A DNA stretch of 27,512 nucleotides, taken from the IMG/VR virus record IMGVR_UViG_3300025168_000518, positions 1 to 27,512 of that record; one strand, given 5' to 3'. Shown here one piece after another: positions 6,999 through 17,714 of this stretch; the first letter of the stretch is position 1; each line of letters begins with the position of its first letter. The translations under genes were made by a program, and so were the position numbers. Source of the DNA: a virus. Below the pieces are notes generated by a model. That model was not told where the DNA came from, did not search any database, and worked only from the letters and a program-made list of their open reading frames with translations.

Positions 6999-8837
6999 TT
7001 AACCAATAGATCTGATTTGTCTACCTTGTTGAAGATTATTGTTTTGTAACAAGTTACCAGAAAGATTTTGTAAATTTTCGTCTTGTTGCATTATTCTAGA
7101 CATAGCACTTGCCATTTCTATTTCAGTCATACCACCTGGCTCTTTGTATCCTAAAGATAGGTTTATAACTTGGTCAGCATCTAATCCATAGCTTCCTAAA
7201 TCAATGTATTCTCTGAATTTAAGAAGTGATTGAGCTGCTGACTGCAAAGCGCTAGATACTTGTTGATTAGTTAATTGACCTGGTGTATTTTTAGCTATCT
7301 CTAAAGCTTCCTCCACAGAGAGGTTATCTAGATTTAATTTAGAAGCTTGTTCAGTAATAGAGCTTGCTTCGTATAGGTCGTATATCTGCGTAGGAGCAGC
7401 TCCTTTAAAGAAGTCTACAATACCTTGTGGGCTTGTTACATCAAAATCTAAACCTTCTGCTTTTACAACACTTTGAAATGCTAACAACGCACCTGCATTT
7501 TGTTCTGCTCTTTCAAAAATATCATAAGTTTGACTTAAGTCATCTAAAGTAAAACCTTTCTTAATAGACTCAGCTGCTAACGCAATTGGGTCTGTTTCTT
7601 CTCCATACCTATTATTAAGTTCTCTAACTCTTCTTTCATATCCTTGATAGTTGACTAAAGCTTGTTCGTGATCTCCACCTGTTAAAGAAAGCATATCTTG
7701 AAAAGCAGGATATCTTTCTTTAAAAGAATTCTTTTTAGACATTTCTCTTAAGAACTTAGTGTCGCTCCATTGTTCAGCAACTGCAATATAAAACAAATCT
7801 TTTATTTCTAAATCATTGTTTGCCCATTCTGGTAAAAGTAAATCTCCAGTAGGAGCCATTAATGTTCTTTCTACTCTAGTTGCATAATTTTCATCTGTTC
7901 CAACAACATCGGCAATACTGCCTCCAGATATTCTTCCTTGTTTAAAATCATTATAAGAAACAGTTGCTGCGATAGGTGGCTCATTACCTGAACCTATTCC
8001 TTCTAGAGCATCTAAATCTGATCTATCTGCATAATAATAAATTTTGTTTCCGCCAGGCAAAGTGTATTCAATAAAATAAGCAACCGGTAAACCAGGATAT
8101 CCTGTAACTGCGTACCAAGTTCCGCCTTTAGCGTAATTAGTTAAAGCAACAGTAGGTACTACTGGAGGTACTACTGGAGGTACTACAGTTTTTGGTTTTG
8201 GAGGATTGTACACATCATCTGGTGTAGGTATTTCTCCTCCCGGAGCTCCTAGTCCTGATCCAAAATAATCTGTAAAATCATCTGACCCACCACTAGGTTG
8301 GTTGTATATAGACTCTCTTCCTTCAGCAACAGCTTCTTGAGATTCTTTAATAACATCTTCTGCAGGAACTCCTGGAGCAAAATCAAATTCTAATCCAGTA
8401 GAAACTTGTACAGAAGCATTAGGATCTCCTCCGTCTGCTTCAAATTGAGCTTCACTAGGTCTATTAATTGGGCTAATGACTTTATCATCAACGTATTTTG
8501 GTTTTTCATCAGGTTCAGGTCTTTGCGGAAACCTACTATTAGGAGGATCATCATTATCTGCTACTGCATTGTAAACTTGGTCTACTTCATCAGGAGTTGA
8601 GTTTCCTACATCAGAAGAAATAACAGGATTAGAAGCAAAACTTCCTACAGGTGGAGTAATTGTTGCAGAATCATCATTTATTTGAATTTTCTTAACAACT
8701 TCTTCTACAGTAGTTCCTTTAGGCGCAGATTCAATCTCTGCTTTAATAACTTCTTTAATTGCTTTTTCTCGAATTTCTTTTATAACTGAAGCAGCACTTC
8801 TACCTGGTGCAAAGTCAAATGATATTTGTCTCCTCAT
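6999..8837 (-). CDS. Putative internal virion protein with duplicated FDFAPG motif (612 aa)
   Basis: The ATG overlaps the TGA of the transglycosylase gene (ATGA). The N-terminal 230 residues are polar, Pro/Asp-rich and probably disordered. The motif FDFAPG followed by S/P-A-x-x-VIKE occurs at residues 7-21 and again at 151-165. A Pro/Val linker (about 212-230, PPVVPPVVPTV) leads to a short beta domain (about 231-290) containing GTWYAVTGYPGLPVAYFIEY. The rest is helical, Gln/Leu/Glu-rich. Position between transglycosylase and scaffold and tight coupling with two other large genes suggest a third internal or ejected protein. No enzyme motif is visible. It is not recognised as a named family. 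Confidence 0.68.
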   Translation of the reverse strand: MRRQISFDFAPGRSAASVIKEIREKAIKEVIKAEIESAPKGTTVEEVVKKIQINDDSATITPPVGSFASNPVISSDVGNSTPDEVDQVYNAVADNDDPPNSRFPQRPEPDEKPKYVDDKVISPINRPSEAQFEADGGDPNASVQVSTGLEFDFAPGVPAEDVIKESQEAVAEGRESIYNQPSGGSDDFTDYFGSGLGAPGGEIPTPDDVYNPPKPKTVVPPVVPPVVPTVALTNYAKGGTWYAVTGYPGLPVAYFIEYTLPGGNKIYYYADRSDLDALEGIGSGNEPPIAATVSYNDFKQGRISGGSIADVVGTDENYATRVERTLMAPTGDLLLPEWANNDLEIKDLFYIAVAEQWSDTKFLREMSKKNSFKERYPAFQDMLSLTGGDHEQALVNYQGYERRVRELNNRYGEETDPIALAAESIKKGFTLDDLSQTYDIFERAEQNAGALLAFQSVVKAEGLDFDVTSPQGIVDFFKGAAPTQIYDLYEASSITEQASKLNLDNLSVEEALEIAKNTPGQLTNQQVSSALQSAAQSLLKFREYIDLGSYGLDADQVINLSLGYKEPGGMTEIEMASAMSRIMQQDENLQNLSGNLLQNNNLQQGRQIRSIG

Positions 8838-10513
8838 TTGTTAAACATTCCTCCTATTCGTTCTCCTAAAGCCGATACCTTGTCTCTAAATGTATCTCCT
8901 AATCCTACACCAGGACTTCCAAAAGTAGCAGCAGTTTGTGTTTCTTGATTAGTTGCTCCCACAGATGCTGAACTTGTAACTGCGTTATTGTAATTAGGAT
9001 CTCCTGAACTCATAACTCCGCCAACGGCGCTACTGTACTGTCCTATGTATTGTTCTTCACTAAATTGTGGTGGTTTCTGTAGATATATTCTGTTATACCT
9101 TCTTGTATCTTTTATGAAAGGCATAGCAAAATCTTCTATAGAAACTTGCGTATTTGGATTCATAATTTTGTAATCTGTATACGATCTCTTTATTTGGTCT
9201 GTTAATCCAGGGTCATTAATTAAAAGCACAGAACTAACTTTGTCGTTTATTCTCTTAGCTATTGCATTTTGTTCTGGTATTCTTGCATCTTTAAATTCTG
9301 GTAATCTATAAGTCCAAGATTTAGTTTCGTTGTTATTTGTGTAAGAAGCCACGGATTGAGAAACTTGATCTACCATTTCAGGTAAAGCAAGTCCACTTTC
9401 TAATCCTCTTGTTACGGCTCTATTCATTAAATCGATAGTGTAAGGGTTTGCTAAATGAGTTAAAGCTATTCCTTCAGAAATTGATTTAGAAAAACCTTGA
9501 TCAAAAGCAGAGGCTGCATATCTTTCATAAACTGCAATTTTAACAGTATCAGCAACAGTTGGAGGTCCACTTAATGCAGATAATCTAAATGGATTATAAA
9601 AACCTGTTTGTGCAGTAACTTTACCAAATGTTTCTTCTACTTTCTCAGAAGCAGCACCTACACTACCATAATTATCTAAATAATCACCATAAGATACATC
9701 GTTATCATCCTCTAAACCATTATCAAAAATCAAACTCCATTGTTTAAACCCGTCAGTATCTTCAGCTTCTGGCAGCCATTTATCAGTTTCATAATCATAA
9801 AAATCTTTACCATAATATTGTTTGATTTGCTTCCATTGTTCCTCTGGTACAGTTGGCTCTCCTGAAAACATATTTGAGTTAGCTGGTTCATATGTACTTA
9901 AATCACCAGTAACGCCATAAGTCTTTGGACCACCTGCGTCAGTTTGTTGTGCAAACCCAAGTAATTCTCTTTCATCTTTATTAAGATAAATGTTGCTTGG
10001 AGGTATATGTTTTTTCATGTATTGTCTATATGGACCTGATCCATCTTTTCTAGTAGGATAATCTGTATAAGCAGACCAATCTGAAAATATGTTATCTCCC
10101 ATACTTGATCTAATGTCCATTAAATATTTTGCGTATTGAAATTGAAAATCTAAATCTGCAATAATATCTATAAATTTTGCGTGTTCATCTATACTCATGT
10201 TTTTTACATCAGTATTAGATATTCCTGCTTCTCTAAATTGTGGAAAATCTTCGTATATTGTATCATGGTGCACTCCCCAATTAATCTGGAATAAACCATA
10301 AGAAGATTCAGAATCTTTTGCAGCTTTAACATATTTATTAAATCCATCAGATTCATGTTCTATCACAGAGAATAAAACAGGTAAGAAATCTTCTCCCAGT
10401 ACTTTAGTTCTTAAATATTTATTTAAATGTTTGTAAGCGTAACCAACAATAGTATCAGCGTCTATTATTGTTTGTGGATACCCTTCATATGGGTCTTTAG
10501 TCATATCAATCAT
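8834..10513 (-). CDS. Virion lytic transglycosylase / internal protein (559 aa)
   Basis: An SLT-type lysozyme-fold domain occupies about residues 20-150. The predicted catalytic Glu is E52 in SVIEHESDGFN, followed by the family motif SYGLFQINWGVH (about 71-82) and a later helix with QFQYAKYLMDI. Such enzymes cleave the glycan chain of peptidoglycan. When fused to a long C-terminal region (here about 400 residues, no membrane segment seen), they act as virion proteins that open the cell wall during DNA entry. I prefer the ATG at 10511-10513, which has GAGG six bases upstream, over the TTG two codons earlier. The frame overlaps the 2402-aa gene by 8 nt, so the two proteins are probably made together. 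Confidence 0.88.
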   Translation of the reverse strand: MIDMTKDPYEGYPQTIIDADTIVGYAYKHLNKYLRTKVLGEDFLPVLFSVIEHESDGFNKYVKAAKDSESSYGLFQINWGVHHDTIYEDFPQFREAGISNTDVKNMSIDEHAKFIDIIADLDFQFQYAKYLMDIRSSMGDNIFSDWSAYTDYPTRKDGSGPYRQYMKKHIPPSNIYLNKDERELLGFAQQTDAGGPKTYGVTGDLSTYEPANSNMFSGEPTVPEEQWKQIKQYYGKDFYDYETDKWLPEAEDTDGFKQWSLIFDNGLEDDNDVSYGDYLDNYGSVGAASEKVEETFGKVTAQTGFYNPFRLSALSGPPTVADTVKIAVYERYAASAFDQGFSKSISEGIALTHLANPYTIDLMNRAVTRGLESGLALPEMVDQVSQSVASYTNNNETKSWTYRLPEFKDARIPEQNAIAKRINDKVSSVLLINDPGLTDQIKRSYTDYKIMNPNTQVSIEDFAMPFIKDTRRYNRIYLQKPPQFSEEQYIGQYSSAVGGVMSSGDPNYNNAVTSSASVGATNQETQTAATFGSPGVGLGDTFRDKVSALGERIGGMFNK

Positions 10514-13500
10514 TTTCAACCTCTATCATATCAGTAAATTTCCTTAAATCCCATTTAATGTTGCCTTTGTCTGTTGTGTAATCGCCATCTATAACAGGCT
10601 CATCACTATTTATATTATAATAGTTATCAGCTGGACTAAAGTGGTCTGAGAAAAATACGTATTCTCCTGTACCATCTGCTAAATCTCCATCTAATCCATT
10701 TTCTATATACAACCAACCTAAAGTTCTACCATAAAGATCTTTTCTATTATCGTTACCAAATCTAGTATCAGTAACATAATACAATCTACCTTCATAGGTA
10801 TCTACAAGTTGTTGTAAGAATGCTTTTTGAGTAATAGCTATTTCACTTTCTTCTGGATATTCTGTTGGATCTAGTCCCCTTTCATAAGCCATAATTCCTA
10901 TAACACGAATTGCATCTACATCCATATTTGAGTACTTTGTATTTATTGTGTCACCGTCAGGAACATTACTGCCGTTTGCATTTATCTTTATAGCTTTAAA
11001 TGGTCTCTTAGAAGTAATTGTTTGAAACTCTGCTATTTGGTCTTGGTCACTTAAAGTTACATTAAAGGTAGCGTTGTTCACAGTACCTTCAGCTGGGACA
11101 GGTTGTTTCCACTCTAAAGACAGAGCTTTAAAATTTGGCTTAACATAAAAATTCCACCATTGTTCTCCGCTTAATACGTTTGATCCGTCAAAAGAATAAA
11201 TGTCTCCCATAATGTGGTTAAAGATTGTAAATGTTTCAAAAACATCATCTACAAGATATTGTAAATCATCATTGTTAGCTATCTGACCATCGTTGCTTTC
11301 CCACTCTTCTTTAAGTGCAAACATTTTACTTTCAAATCTTTCTAAAAATTCTAATTGTTCAGGACCATCAGCATCTTCATTAAAAAACATTTTGGCTTTA
11401 GTTAAACCTGACAACAATGCCATACCTTTATTAAATTGTTGGTCAGCAGGGTCTTGAGAAGAAAACACATATGCAGGATTTAATTTTCCAGCTTTTTGTG
11501 CAGCATATAAACGTGGTATTAAATCATAAGATTTATAACTTCCATTTACAATTTCTAAATCAGAGTTTTGTGTTACTTCTTGTATTAAAGCAACGATGTC
11601 AGGACCTAACTCATCAAGAGAATATTTTACTAAAAGTTTTTCATTTATCTCTTCTATATTTTTTACATCATCTGAAACAAGCTCTATACCAAAACTTTCT
11701 CTTAACTCAGCATTCATTAAAATTTCGCTTAAAGAAAATTTACCTTCTGCAACAGCTTCTGCTTCTTCAAGTTCACTTTCATTGACAATTTCGGCAAGAC
11801 GGTCATAAATTACATTTACTGCGTTAACATTAAAACCTGCATTCTCGTGAATTATGTGTTTTACTTTTTCATCAGGTAATCTAACTGAGATTAAACCTTC
11901 TGCTAAATAATCTTTATATTGATTTGAGTTGTCTTGATTACCAGTTCTAAAAACTTCTCCTTGTTGATAAAGTTTGCCTTCTCTCTCTTCTAGCAATCCT
12001 TCACCTAATTCAGTAACAATGTAACTAGGAATTGTTAAAGAAATTACTTCTGGATGTTGTCTTTGTAATAAAAGTTGTTTAGCTCTACCTTCAGTAGTAT
12101 TTCCTAAATCAAACCACCAGGATCTAATATCATTTAACACTTGAATTTTGTTGTCTTCGTTATAAGGATTTGCTCTGTATTCTGTTAATGAAACAGGTCT
12201 CACAATATCGTCAAACACACCAGCGTCTTTACCAAAAGAAATCCAGTTATCTGCTACATCGACATATCTTGATGAAAAAGCAACATTTGCTGGTACACCC
12301 ATTCTTATTACTGTTTGACCAGATATAGATAGTCCAGCATTGTTTCTTGCTGCCTTAGCAATAGTGTTAACATAACTAGTAAAATCCCCAATATTTTCCC
12401 AATTAGTTTCCATACTTAAAATTACAGGAGTACTGTCATAAAAATAATTATTTTCTGTTCTAGCATATTTTAAAGATGTCGGAACATCTTCTATTGATTG
12501 AGGAGTTTCTCCCATACCTAGAGCTTCTACTACGAATCTTGATGATCTTACAGCAGAATCTATAACGCCGCCTCCCAGAAGAAATCTTCTCACAGTTGTT
12601 CCTGTGTTATATTTCCATTGTTCTTCAGGCGGGAAAAAAGATTGAGAAGGGAAAAGATCCTCTATAGTATCTTGTAACTCCATACCTTTGTTATCGTCAA
12701 GAGTATTCATCATAGCCCCAATTAACATAACAGGTATGATTCCGCCGATTGGATTTATAACAAACATAGCGTTGTTTCCATTAGGTAGGAATGTTAAAGG
12801 AGAGAAATCAACATTAATGTTTTCTTCTCCATATCCTTTACCAAAATTGTGTAATGGATTCTTAAAAGTTGCCTCAAGTTCAGTATTTGCTATTCTTGAC
12901 ATATAAGAATGTCTTCTTAGATTTGGCACAAAATTTAATGTGTCATTTATTGTAGATTTAACAAAATTACTTGCAGTTTTTTCATCTGTATAAGCCCACC
13001 AATTTCCTCTTAATTGAGAACGCCTACCTAAGTCTTTAAGATATCTTCCCCAGAAATCAGCCCAAGGACCACCGAATGGTGCAATAGATCTAAACTCTTT
13101 TCCTAATGGTGTACTTAAATGAAACTTTAACATCATATCGTCTACTTCGTTTGTAGCATAATCTGCTGCTAAAGCTTCAATGTAATCATCAGTTACATAA
13201 CCAGCTTTAAATAAATTTTCGTCAAAGTAAGACATACCCCAAATATCTGATTGATATCTTGGATCTATTGCTTGAGCATGCACAGATAAATCTTGACCTA
13301 TCTCTCGACTGTTAATAATTTTTTTTCCTTGAGAATCAAACAAAGCTATTAATTGTTCTTTTCTTGTTGCATGAGCTTTGTTGGCAATTAAGTTAGCTCT
13401 GTTCCAAGCTGGATTACCAAACATCTGCTCCATTACACCTGTCTCTCTACCAGTAAGTTTTGCAAGTCCTCTTTCACCTAAGAAACCGTTTTGTTTCTTA

Positions 13501-16500
13501 ACTCCAGGAACTCTTATGTATCCAATAATGTTTGCATCTGGTAAAGCTTTTAGATTAGTTTTTGTTCCTCGTTCTTTTGCAGCTTTAAGAAACGCATTCC
13601 AAACGCTATCTACTTTGTTTGCTGGTACACCTAATGTATACCATGCTTTCATTGACTCATAATACTTCCAACCTTCTTCAGCATTGACTAAATAATGTTG
13701 ATAAGGAACAGGTGGTAAATTAAGTCCTACATGTGTAGCCATACCTTCACCTTGCTTATAACCAAACATTTTTAAACCTTTTATGTAATCTGCATCTGAA
13801 GTTCCAAACCAATTTACCCAATCTTTGTCAGTTCCCTTTTTAATAAGATCATCTAATTGAGCTTTTGTTAAATCTTTACCGACTTTTAATTGTTTAATTT
13901 TTTCTAATACTTGAGCGTATTGTTGAAATCCATAATCATTTAACAAAGAATCAATGTGTTGAGTAGCGTACTGAAAGAAACCAGCGTCTGTATTTTTTAA
14001 TAATTCTACAGGTGCGTTGTTATCAAATCCCATTTTATAACGTTGCGCAACTTCTATAGGAAGTTGTTGTTGTGTTTCTAAAGCATCGTTAACCCATTTA
14101 TTTATTTCTTTTTCTAATTTTGGATTTTTCATAGCTTCATCAATTCCACCAAGTTTTCTAATTTCTTTTAAATTTTGCCTAACGCCTCTATTAAAAAGAT
14201 AATCTCTCCTAGTACCTTTCCAACCATAAATAGATTTGTAAAAGAACACTTCGTCAAAAGCAGCAACGAAAGCAGTAGCTGGTCTTGCAACTTTATCTAG
14301 AATCCAAGCTCTGTTAAAATTTTCTAATGCTTGATAAATTACATTACCATTAATTTTTCTCATTAAAGCAGTTATATTTTTTCCCTCAATGGCTTGATTC
14401 ATCACAAAGAATTCTAAGGGACTTATAGGGAGTTCTCCTTCAACAACTTGATTAGTAGCTCTCCTAGTATTTCTAACGTCTCCTATAAATTGTTCTATAA
14501 GTTCTTCTGTTGTTTCTGTATTTGTATTTTTAAATTTTTTATTTTTTCTAAGTTCAGCTATTAAACGAGAATCGTATTTTCTACCAGATGCTAAGAAAGC
14601 ATCTTCTGCTTCGTTAAGCATAAATTTAGTTCCTTGAGCTCTATCAGTATATTTTGCTTGTCCCCTAAGAACTGCTGATGCTGCACCGACTTCATCTTTG
14701 TACTGCATCATAACTTTAAGAGTTACCCAATTTATGTTTATATCAGTAACTTCTCCAGCTTTGTTTTTTATAATTTTTATTGGGTTTTCTATGTAGAAGA
14801 CCTCTTGACCTTTAGCTTCGGCTTGCGCTATACGTTTTCCTTCTACGTTGTTTTCTAACTTCTGTCCTTTAAATTTTATTTTTGATGCTTGATCATATAA
14901 GTTATCTCCAACTTTAGACAAAGTAAACCAACCGCCTTGTAAATTATCAAATTTATCCCATCCTAATTTGTACACAAGCGTGTCTAAAGCTTTCTGCATA
15001 ACTTGTTGTTGTTGTGACCTGATAGAAGTATTTAACAATTCATCGTAAGCTCTCATTTGTTTGTCTAATTTGTTTAAAAGTTTTCTATGTTCTTTTTTAA
15101 TAAATATATTCATTTTATTATAATTTACACCTTTTCCAGCTTGTTCAGCTATTTCGTTAAGTTGAGAACTAAAATCATCTAAAAATTTAGTAAAATTTTT
15201 TGATGCATTTATAGATTCTTTTGATCCTGGTACTAAACCTGCTAATTCGTTAGCCTCAACCATAAATCTTTGCATTTGAGCTCTACCTTGAGGATTACCC
15301 ATAAAACTTTCATCATTAAATAATTGCTCTATATCAAATGTATCGTAATCTACGATCTCTCCTTGTTTCTGTCCCTTACGAGGTCTCACAATACCTGCTG
15401 ATTTGTTCTTCTGTAATTTAGAGATATATGCTTGTTGACCTAAAATAATATCTTCTGCAGCACCTTCAGCTTTTAAAGTTTGTAATTTGGTTTTAGCTTT
15501 TGTTAAAAGTTTATCGACTGTACCATATTCAATTGCAGGTTTGCCAACACCTTGTCTGACATCAGCTATTTCATCTAAATCTAAATTTCTAATAGATTGA
15601 CCAGAAACAGTAGTGTCATCTCCTAAATGTTTTACAACATTTCTTGAATTTTTTCCTAAAGCTCCCATTTCAAAAAAGTTTATTAAATCAGATTGATTAA
15701 TTATTTTTAACCTAAGTGCAGCTAAAGCGCTTCCATTAAAATTAGTTCCACTATTTAAAGTAGCTTGAAACAATTCTTCTAATGAATCATCTAGTGTTTG
15801 CAGTAAAGTATTAATTTCTCCTTCAGGCAACTTAGTACCATGAACCATGCTTTCAATAGCTTCCATAACACTTCTTCTTGCATTAGGACCAGCAAGATTA
15901 ACTTTGGTTGAAATATTTTTAGTTGTTAATAATTTGTCAAAAGCTCTTAAAGATTTTCCATCTCCATTAATAGCTTTTCCTATTATCTTTACATTTCTCT
16001 GTGATTTAAATCTATTCCAATAAGTCTTATGAAATATGTAGGGATTATCTCCTTGCAATAAAGTATCTGTATAAACTTTATAAAATCTTTCGCTTGTAAC
16101 TTCAGCAGTTTCTCTAGCAAGATCGTCTTTAACAATGTTTTTTAATCTACCTTGATTAGCGTCTGAAAAGTTTTTAAGCAATTCTTTTTTTTGTAAATAT
16201 GTTCCTTCTTTTAAAATTTTATAAAGGTCATCAGCAAATGCTTTACCTAACCCTCTATTCATAAACCCTTTTATATATTTTGCATGAGAAAATTGTTTTA
16301 TTGCTCCGCCTCTAACACCAGTTGCTGGTGTAAATAACCATACTGTCGGATCAAATGCAAAAGAAGATCCTATATCCATCATAGAGCCTGTAAAAGTTCC
16401 ATTCATACCAAGAACTTCTGAAGGTTTATAATCCATTTTTTTAATTAAATTTTTATATTCTTTTCTCCCTTCCTTACTACCCAATTCAGCACCAAATTCA

Positions 16501-17714
16501 GCAGCCATTTGTCTTCCATCTTCTGTTGCAAGTAAAAAAGCTCCTGTAGATATACTTCCTACAACATATTTAGAGTACGCACCCAAAGCATTAACTACTA
16601 ACTCTCCAACAGTATCTTCTCCAGAAGCAATTTTTTTAATTTGTTCTGCAGTTGCTTGATGAATAGCTTCTACAAATTCGTTGTTAGCATCCATCAACTG
16701 AGGATTGTTCGCTTCTATCATTACAGTTACTATTGCTTTAGCTTTAGCTTCATCTCCTTGCACAAAAGGCATATCTAGAATTTGCTGAGCAAATATTGGA
16801 TCGTTTTGACTTAAAGACTCCCAAGTCTGGTCTTGAGTAACTGTTTGAAAATTTTTAATAGATTGATCTCTTTGTTTTTGAACATCTGAAATTTGATTTT
16901 CTTCATATCCTGAATTTCTTTTATTTACATCATCTTGACCATCAAAAACAGTACCAACCCAACTTAAATATTTTCCTGCCATTACTGCTACAGTTATTGG
17001 ATTTATTCTATTAGATAAATCTTCTGGTATTTCATTATCTTTTATTCTTGCAGGAAAAAAAGTTGAATCTCCATAATATATTCCTGATTTATAAGCATTA
17101 CTTGTTGCATCTTTTATTCTATTCCATAACTTACCCATCATGCCTTCTTGAACATTGTTAGGTATTTTATTGTTTACAACTATCTCATCTGCTTTATCTT
17201 GCGTTTCAAACAACGACAAAGTTTCTCCTAATTTTTCTTGAGTAACTTCATCTAAAGATTCTTGATACTCTTTTTCAAGATCAAATGGTTTTGTAACAGG
17301 AGAAGTTCCAGCCATTCCAGGAGTCCCTGCTGAAAGGGCTGCTCCAAATTTACTAGCAAGTTCTTTAGTATTAAGTTTTCTTTTAGCAGTATCTTCTATA
17401 TCTTTTGTAACACTTGTACCAGTTTCGTAATAGTCATATACTCTTGGAAGATGTTCTATCATTTCTGGACTAAGGTCACTTAATTCTTTTTGTTGTTCTG
17501 GAGTCAAACTCATAACCCAATTTGAAGGCACTTCTCCCACAGTATGTAAAATAGCTTTTTCCATGCCTTGTACATTTCCTGTAGAAGGAGGATAATAATT
17601 TGTTAAATCTTTTTTAGATGGTAAATGATAACTTAAAGCACCATCATATTCTTGGTCTTCTAATGAATATTTAGATTCTTCTTTTAATCTATCTTCTAAT
17701 GGTTTATCACTCAT
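10506..17714 (-). CDS. Giant internal/ejection virion protein with C-terminal nuclease-like domain (2402 aa)
   Basis: The protein is mostly helical, with Lys/Glu/Gln-rich stretches. Its size, position after the portal and coupling to a transglycosylase gene match giant ejection proteins of podovirus-like phages. Residues about 2240-2345 resemble a staphylococcal-nuclease fold: VPDGDT (D2253-T2256), then IRVIGI with R2270, E2278, and DLYGRTLGWLY with R2330. These align with D21, R35, E43 and R87 of the Staphylococcus enzyme, but the position of its metal ligand D40 is Met (M2275) and T41 is Ala. The domain may be an altered nuclease or a binding fold. Other parts are unassigned. The start has AGGG before ATG and overlaps the previous gene by 8 nt. 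Confidence 0.82.
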   Translation of the reverse strand: MSDKPLEDRLKEESKYSLEDQEYDGALSYHLPSKKDLTNYYPPSTGNVQGMEKAILHTVGEVPSNWVMSLTPEQQKELSDLSPEMIEHLPRVYDYYETGTSVTKDIEDTAKRKLNTKELASKFGAALSAGTPGMAGTSPVTKPFDLEKEYQESLDEVTQEKLGETLSLFETQDKADEIVVNNKIPNNVQEGMMGKLWNRIKDATSNAYKSGIYYGDSTFFPARIKDNEIPEDLSNRINPITVAVMAGKYLSWVGTVFDGQDDVNKRNSGYEENQISDVQKQRDQSIKNFQTVTQDQTWESLSQNDPIFAQQILDMPFVQGDEAKAKAIVTVMIEANNPQLMDANNEFVEAIHQATAEQIKKIASGEDTVGELVVNALGAYSKYVVGSISTGAFLLATEDGRQMAAEFGAELGSKEGRKEYKNLIKKMDYKPSEVLGMNGTFTGSMMDIGSSFAFDPTVWLFTPATGVRGGAIKQFSHAKYIKGFMNRGLGKAFADDLYKILKEGTYLQKKELLKNFSDANQGRLKNIVKDDLARETAEVTSERFYKVYTDTLLQGDNPYIFHKTYWNRFKSQRNVKIIGKAINGDGKSLRAFDKLLTTKNISTKVNLAGPNARRSVMEAIESMVHGTKLPEGEINTLLQTLDDSLEELFQATLNSGTNFNGSALAALRLKIINQSDLINFFEMGALGKNSRNVVKHLGDDTTVSGQSIRNLDLDEIADVRQGVGKPAIEYGTVDKLLTKAKTKLQTLKAEGAAEDIILGQQAYISKLQKNKSAGIVRPRKGQKQGEIVDYDTFDIEQLFNDESFMGNPQGRAQMQRFMVEANELAGLVPGSKESINASKNFTKFLDDFSSQLNEIAEQAGKGVNYNKMNIFIKKEHRKLLNKLDKQMRAYDELLNTSIRSQQQQVMQKALDTLVYKLGWDKFDNLQGGWFTLSKVGDNLYDQASKIKFKGQKLENNVEGKRIAQAEAKGQEVFYIENPIKIIKNKAGEVTDININWVTLKVMMQYKDEVGAASAVLRGQAKYTDRAQGTKFMLNEAEDAFLASGRKYDSRLIAELRKNKKFKNTNTETTEELIEQFIGDVRNTRRATNQVVEGELPISPLEFFVMNQAIEGKNITALMRKINGNVIYQALENFNRAWILDKVARPATAFVAAFDEVFFYKSIYGWKGTRRDYLFNRGVRQNLKEIRKLGGIDEAMKNPKLEKEINKWVNDALETQQQLPIEVAQRYKMGFDNNAPVELLKNTDAGFFQYATQHIDSLLNDYGFQQYAQVLEKIKQLKVGKDLTKAQLDDLIKKGTDKDWVNWFGTSDADYIKGLKMFGYKQGEGMATHVGLNLPPVPYQHYLVNAEEGWKYYESMKAWYTLGVPANKVDSVWNAFLKAAKERGTKTNLKALPDANIIGYIRVPGVKKQNGFLGERGLAKLTGRETGVMEQMFGNPAWNRANLIANKAHATRKEQLIALFDSQGKKIINSREIGQDLSVHAQAIDPRYQSDIWGMSYFDENLFKAGYVTDDYIEALAADYATNEVDDMMLKFHLSTPLGKEFRSIAPFGGPWADFWGRYLKDLGRRSQLRGNWWAYTDEKTASNFVKSTINDTLNFVPNLRRHSYMSRIANTELEATFKNPLHNFGKGYGEENINVDFSPLTFLPNGNNAMFVINPIGGIIPVMLIGAMMNTLDDNKGMELQDTIEDLFPSQSFFPPEEQWKYNTGTTVRRFLLGGGVIDSAVRSSRFVVEALGMGETPQSIEDVPTSLKYARTENNYFYDSTPVILSMETNWENIGDFTSYVNTIAKAARNNAGLSISGQTVIRMGVPANVAFSSRYVDVADNWISFGKDAGVFDDIVRPVSLTEYRANPYNEDNKIQVLNDIRSWWFDLGNTTEGRAKQLLLQRQHPEVISLTIPSYIVTELGEGLLEEREGKLYQQGEVFRTGNQDNSNQYKDYLAEGLISVRLPDEKVKHIIHENAGFNVNAVNVIYDRLAEIVNESELEEAEAVAEGKFSLSEILMNAELRESFGIELVSDDVKNIEEINEKLLVKYSLDELGPDIVALIQEVTQNSDLEIVNGSYKSYDLIPRLYAAQKAGKLNPAYVFSSQDPADQQFNKGMALLSGLTKAKMFFNEDADGPEQLEFLERFESKMFALKEEWESNDGQIANNDDLQYLVDDVFETFTIFNHIMGDIYSFDGSNVLSGEQWWNFYVKPNFKALSLEWKQPVPAEGTVNNATFNVTLSDQDQIAEFQTITSKRPFKAIKINANGSNVPDGDTINTKYSNMDVDAIRVIGIMAYERGLDPTEYPEESEIAITQKAFLQQLVDTYEGRLYYVTDTRFGNDNRKDLYGRTLGWLYIENGLDGDLADGTGEYVFFSDHFSPADNYYNINSDEPVIDGDYTTDKGNIKWDLRKFTDMIEVEND

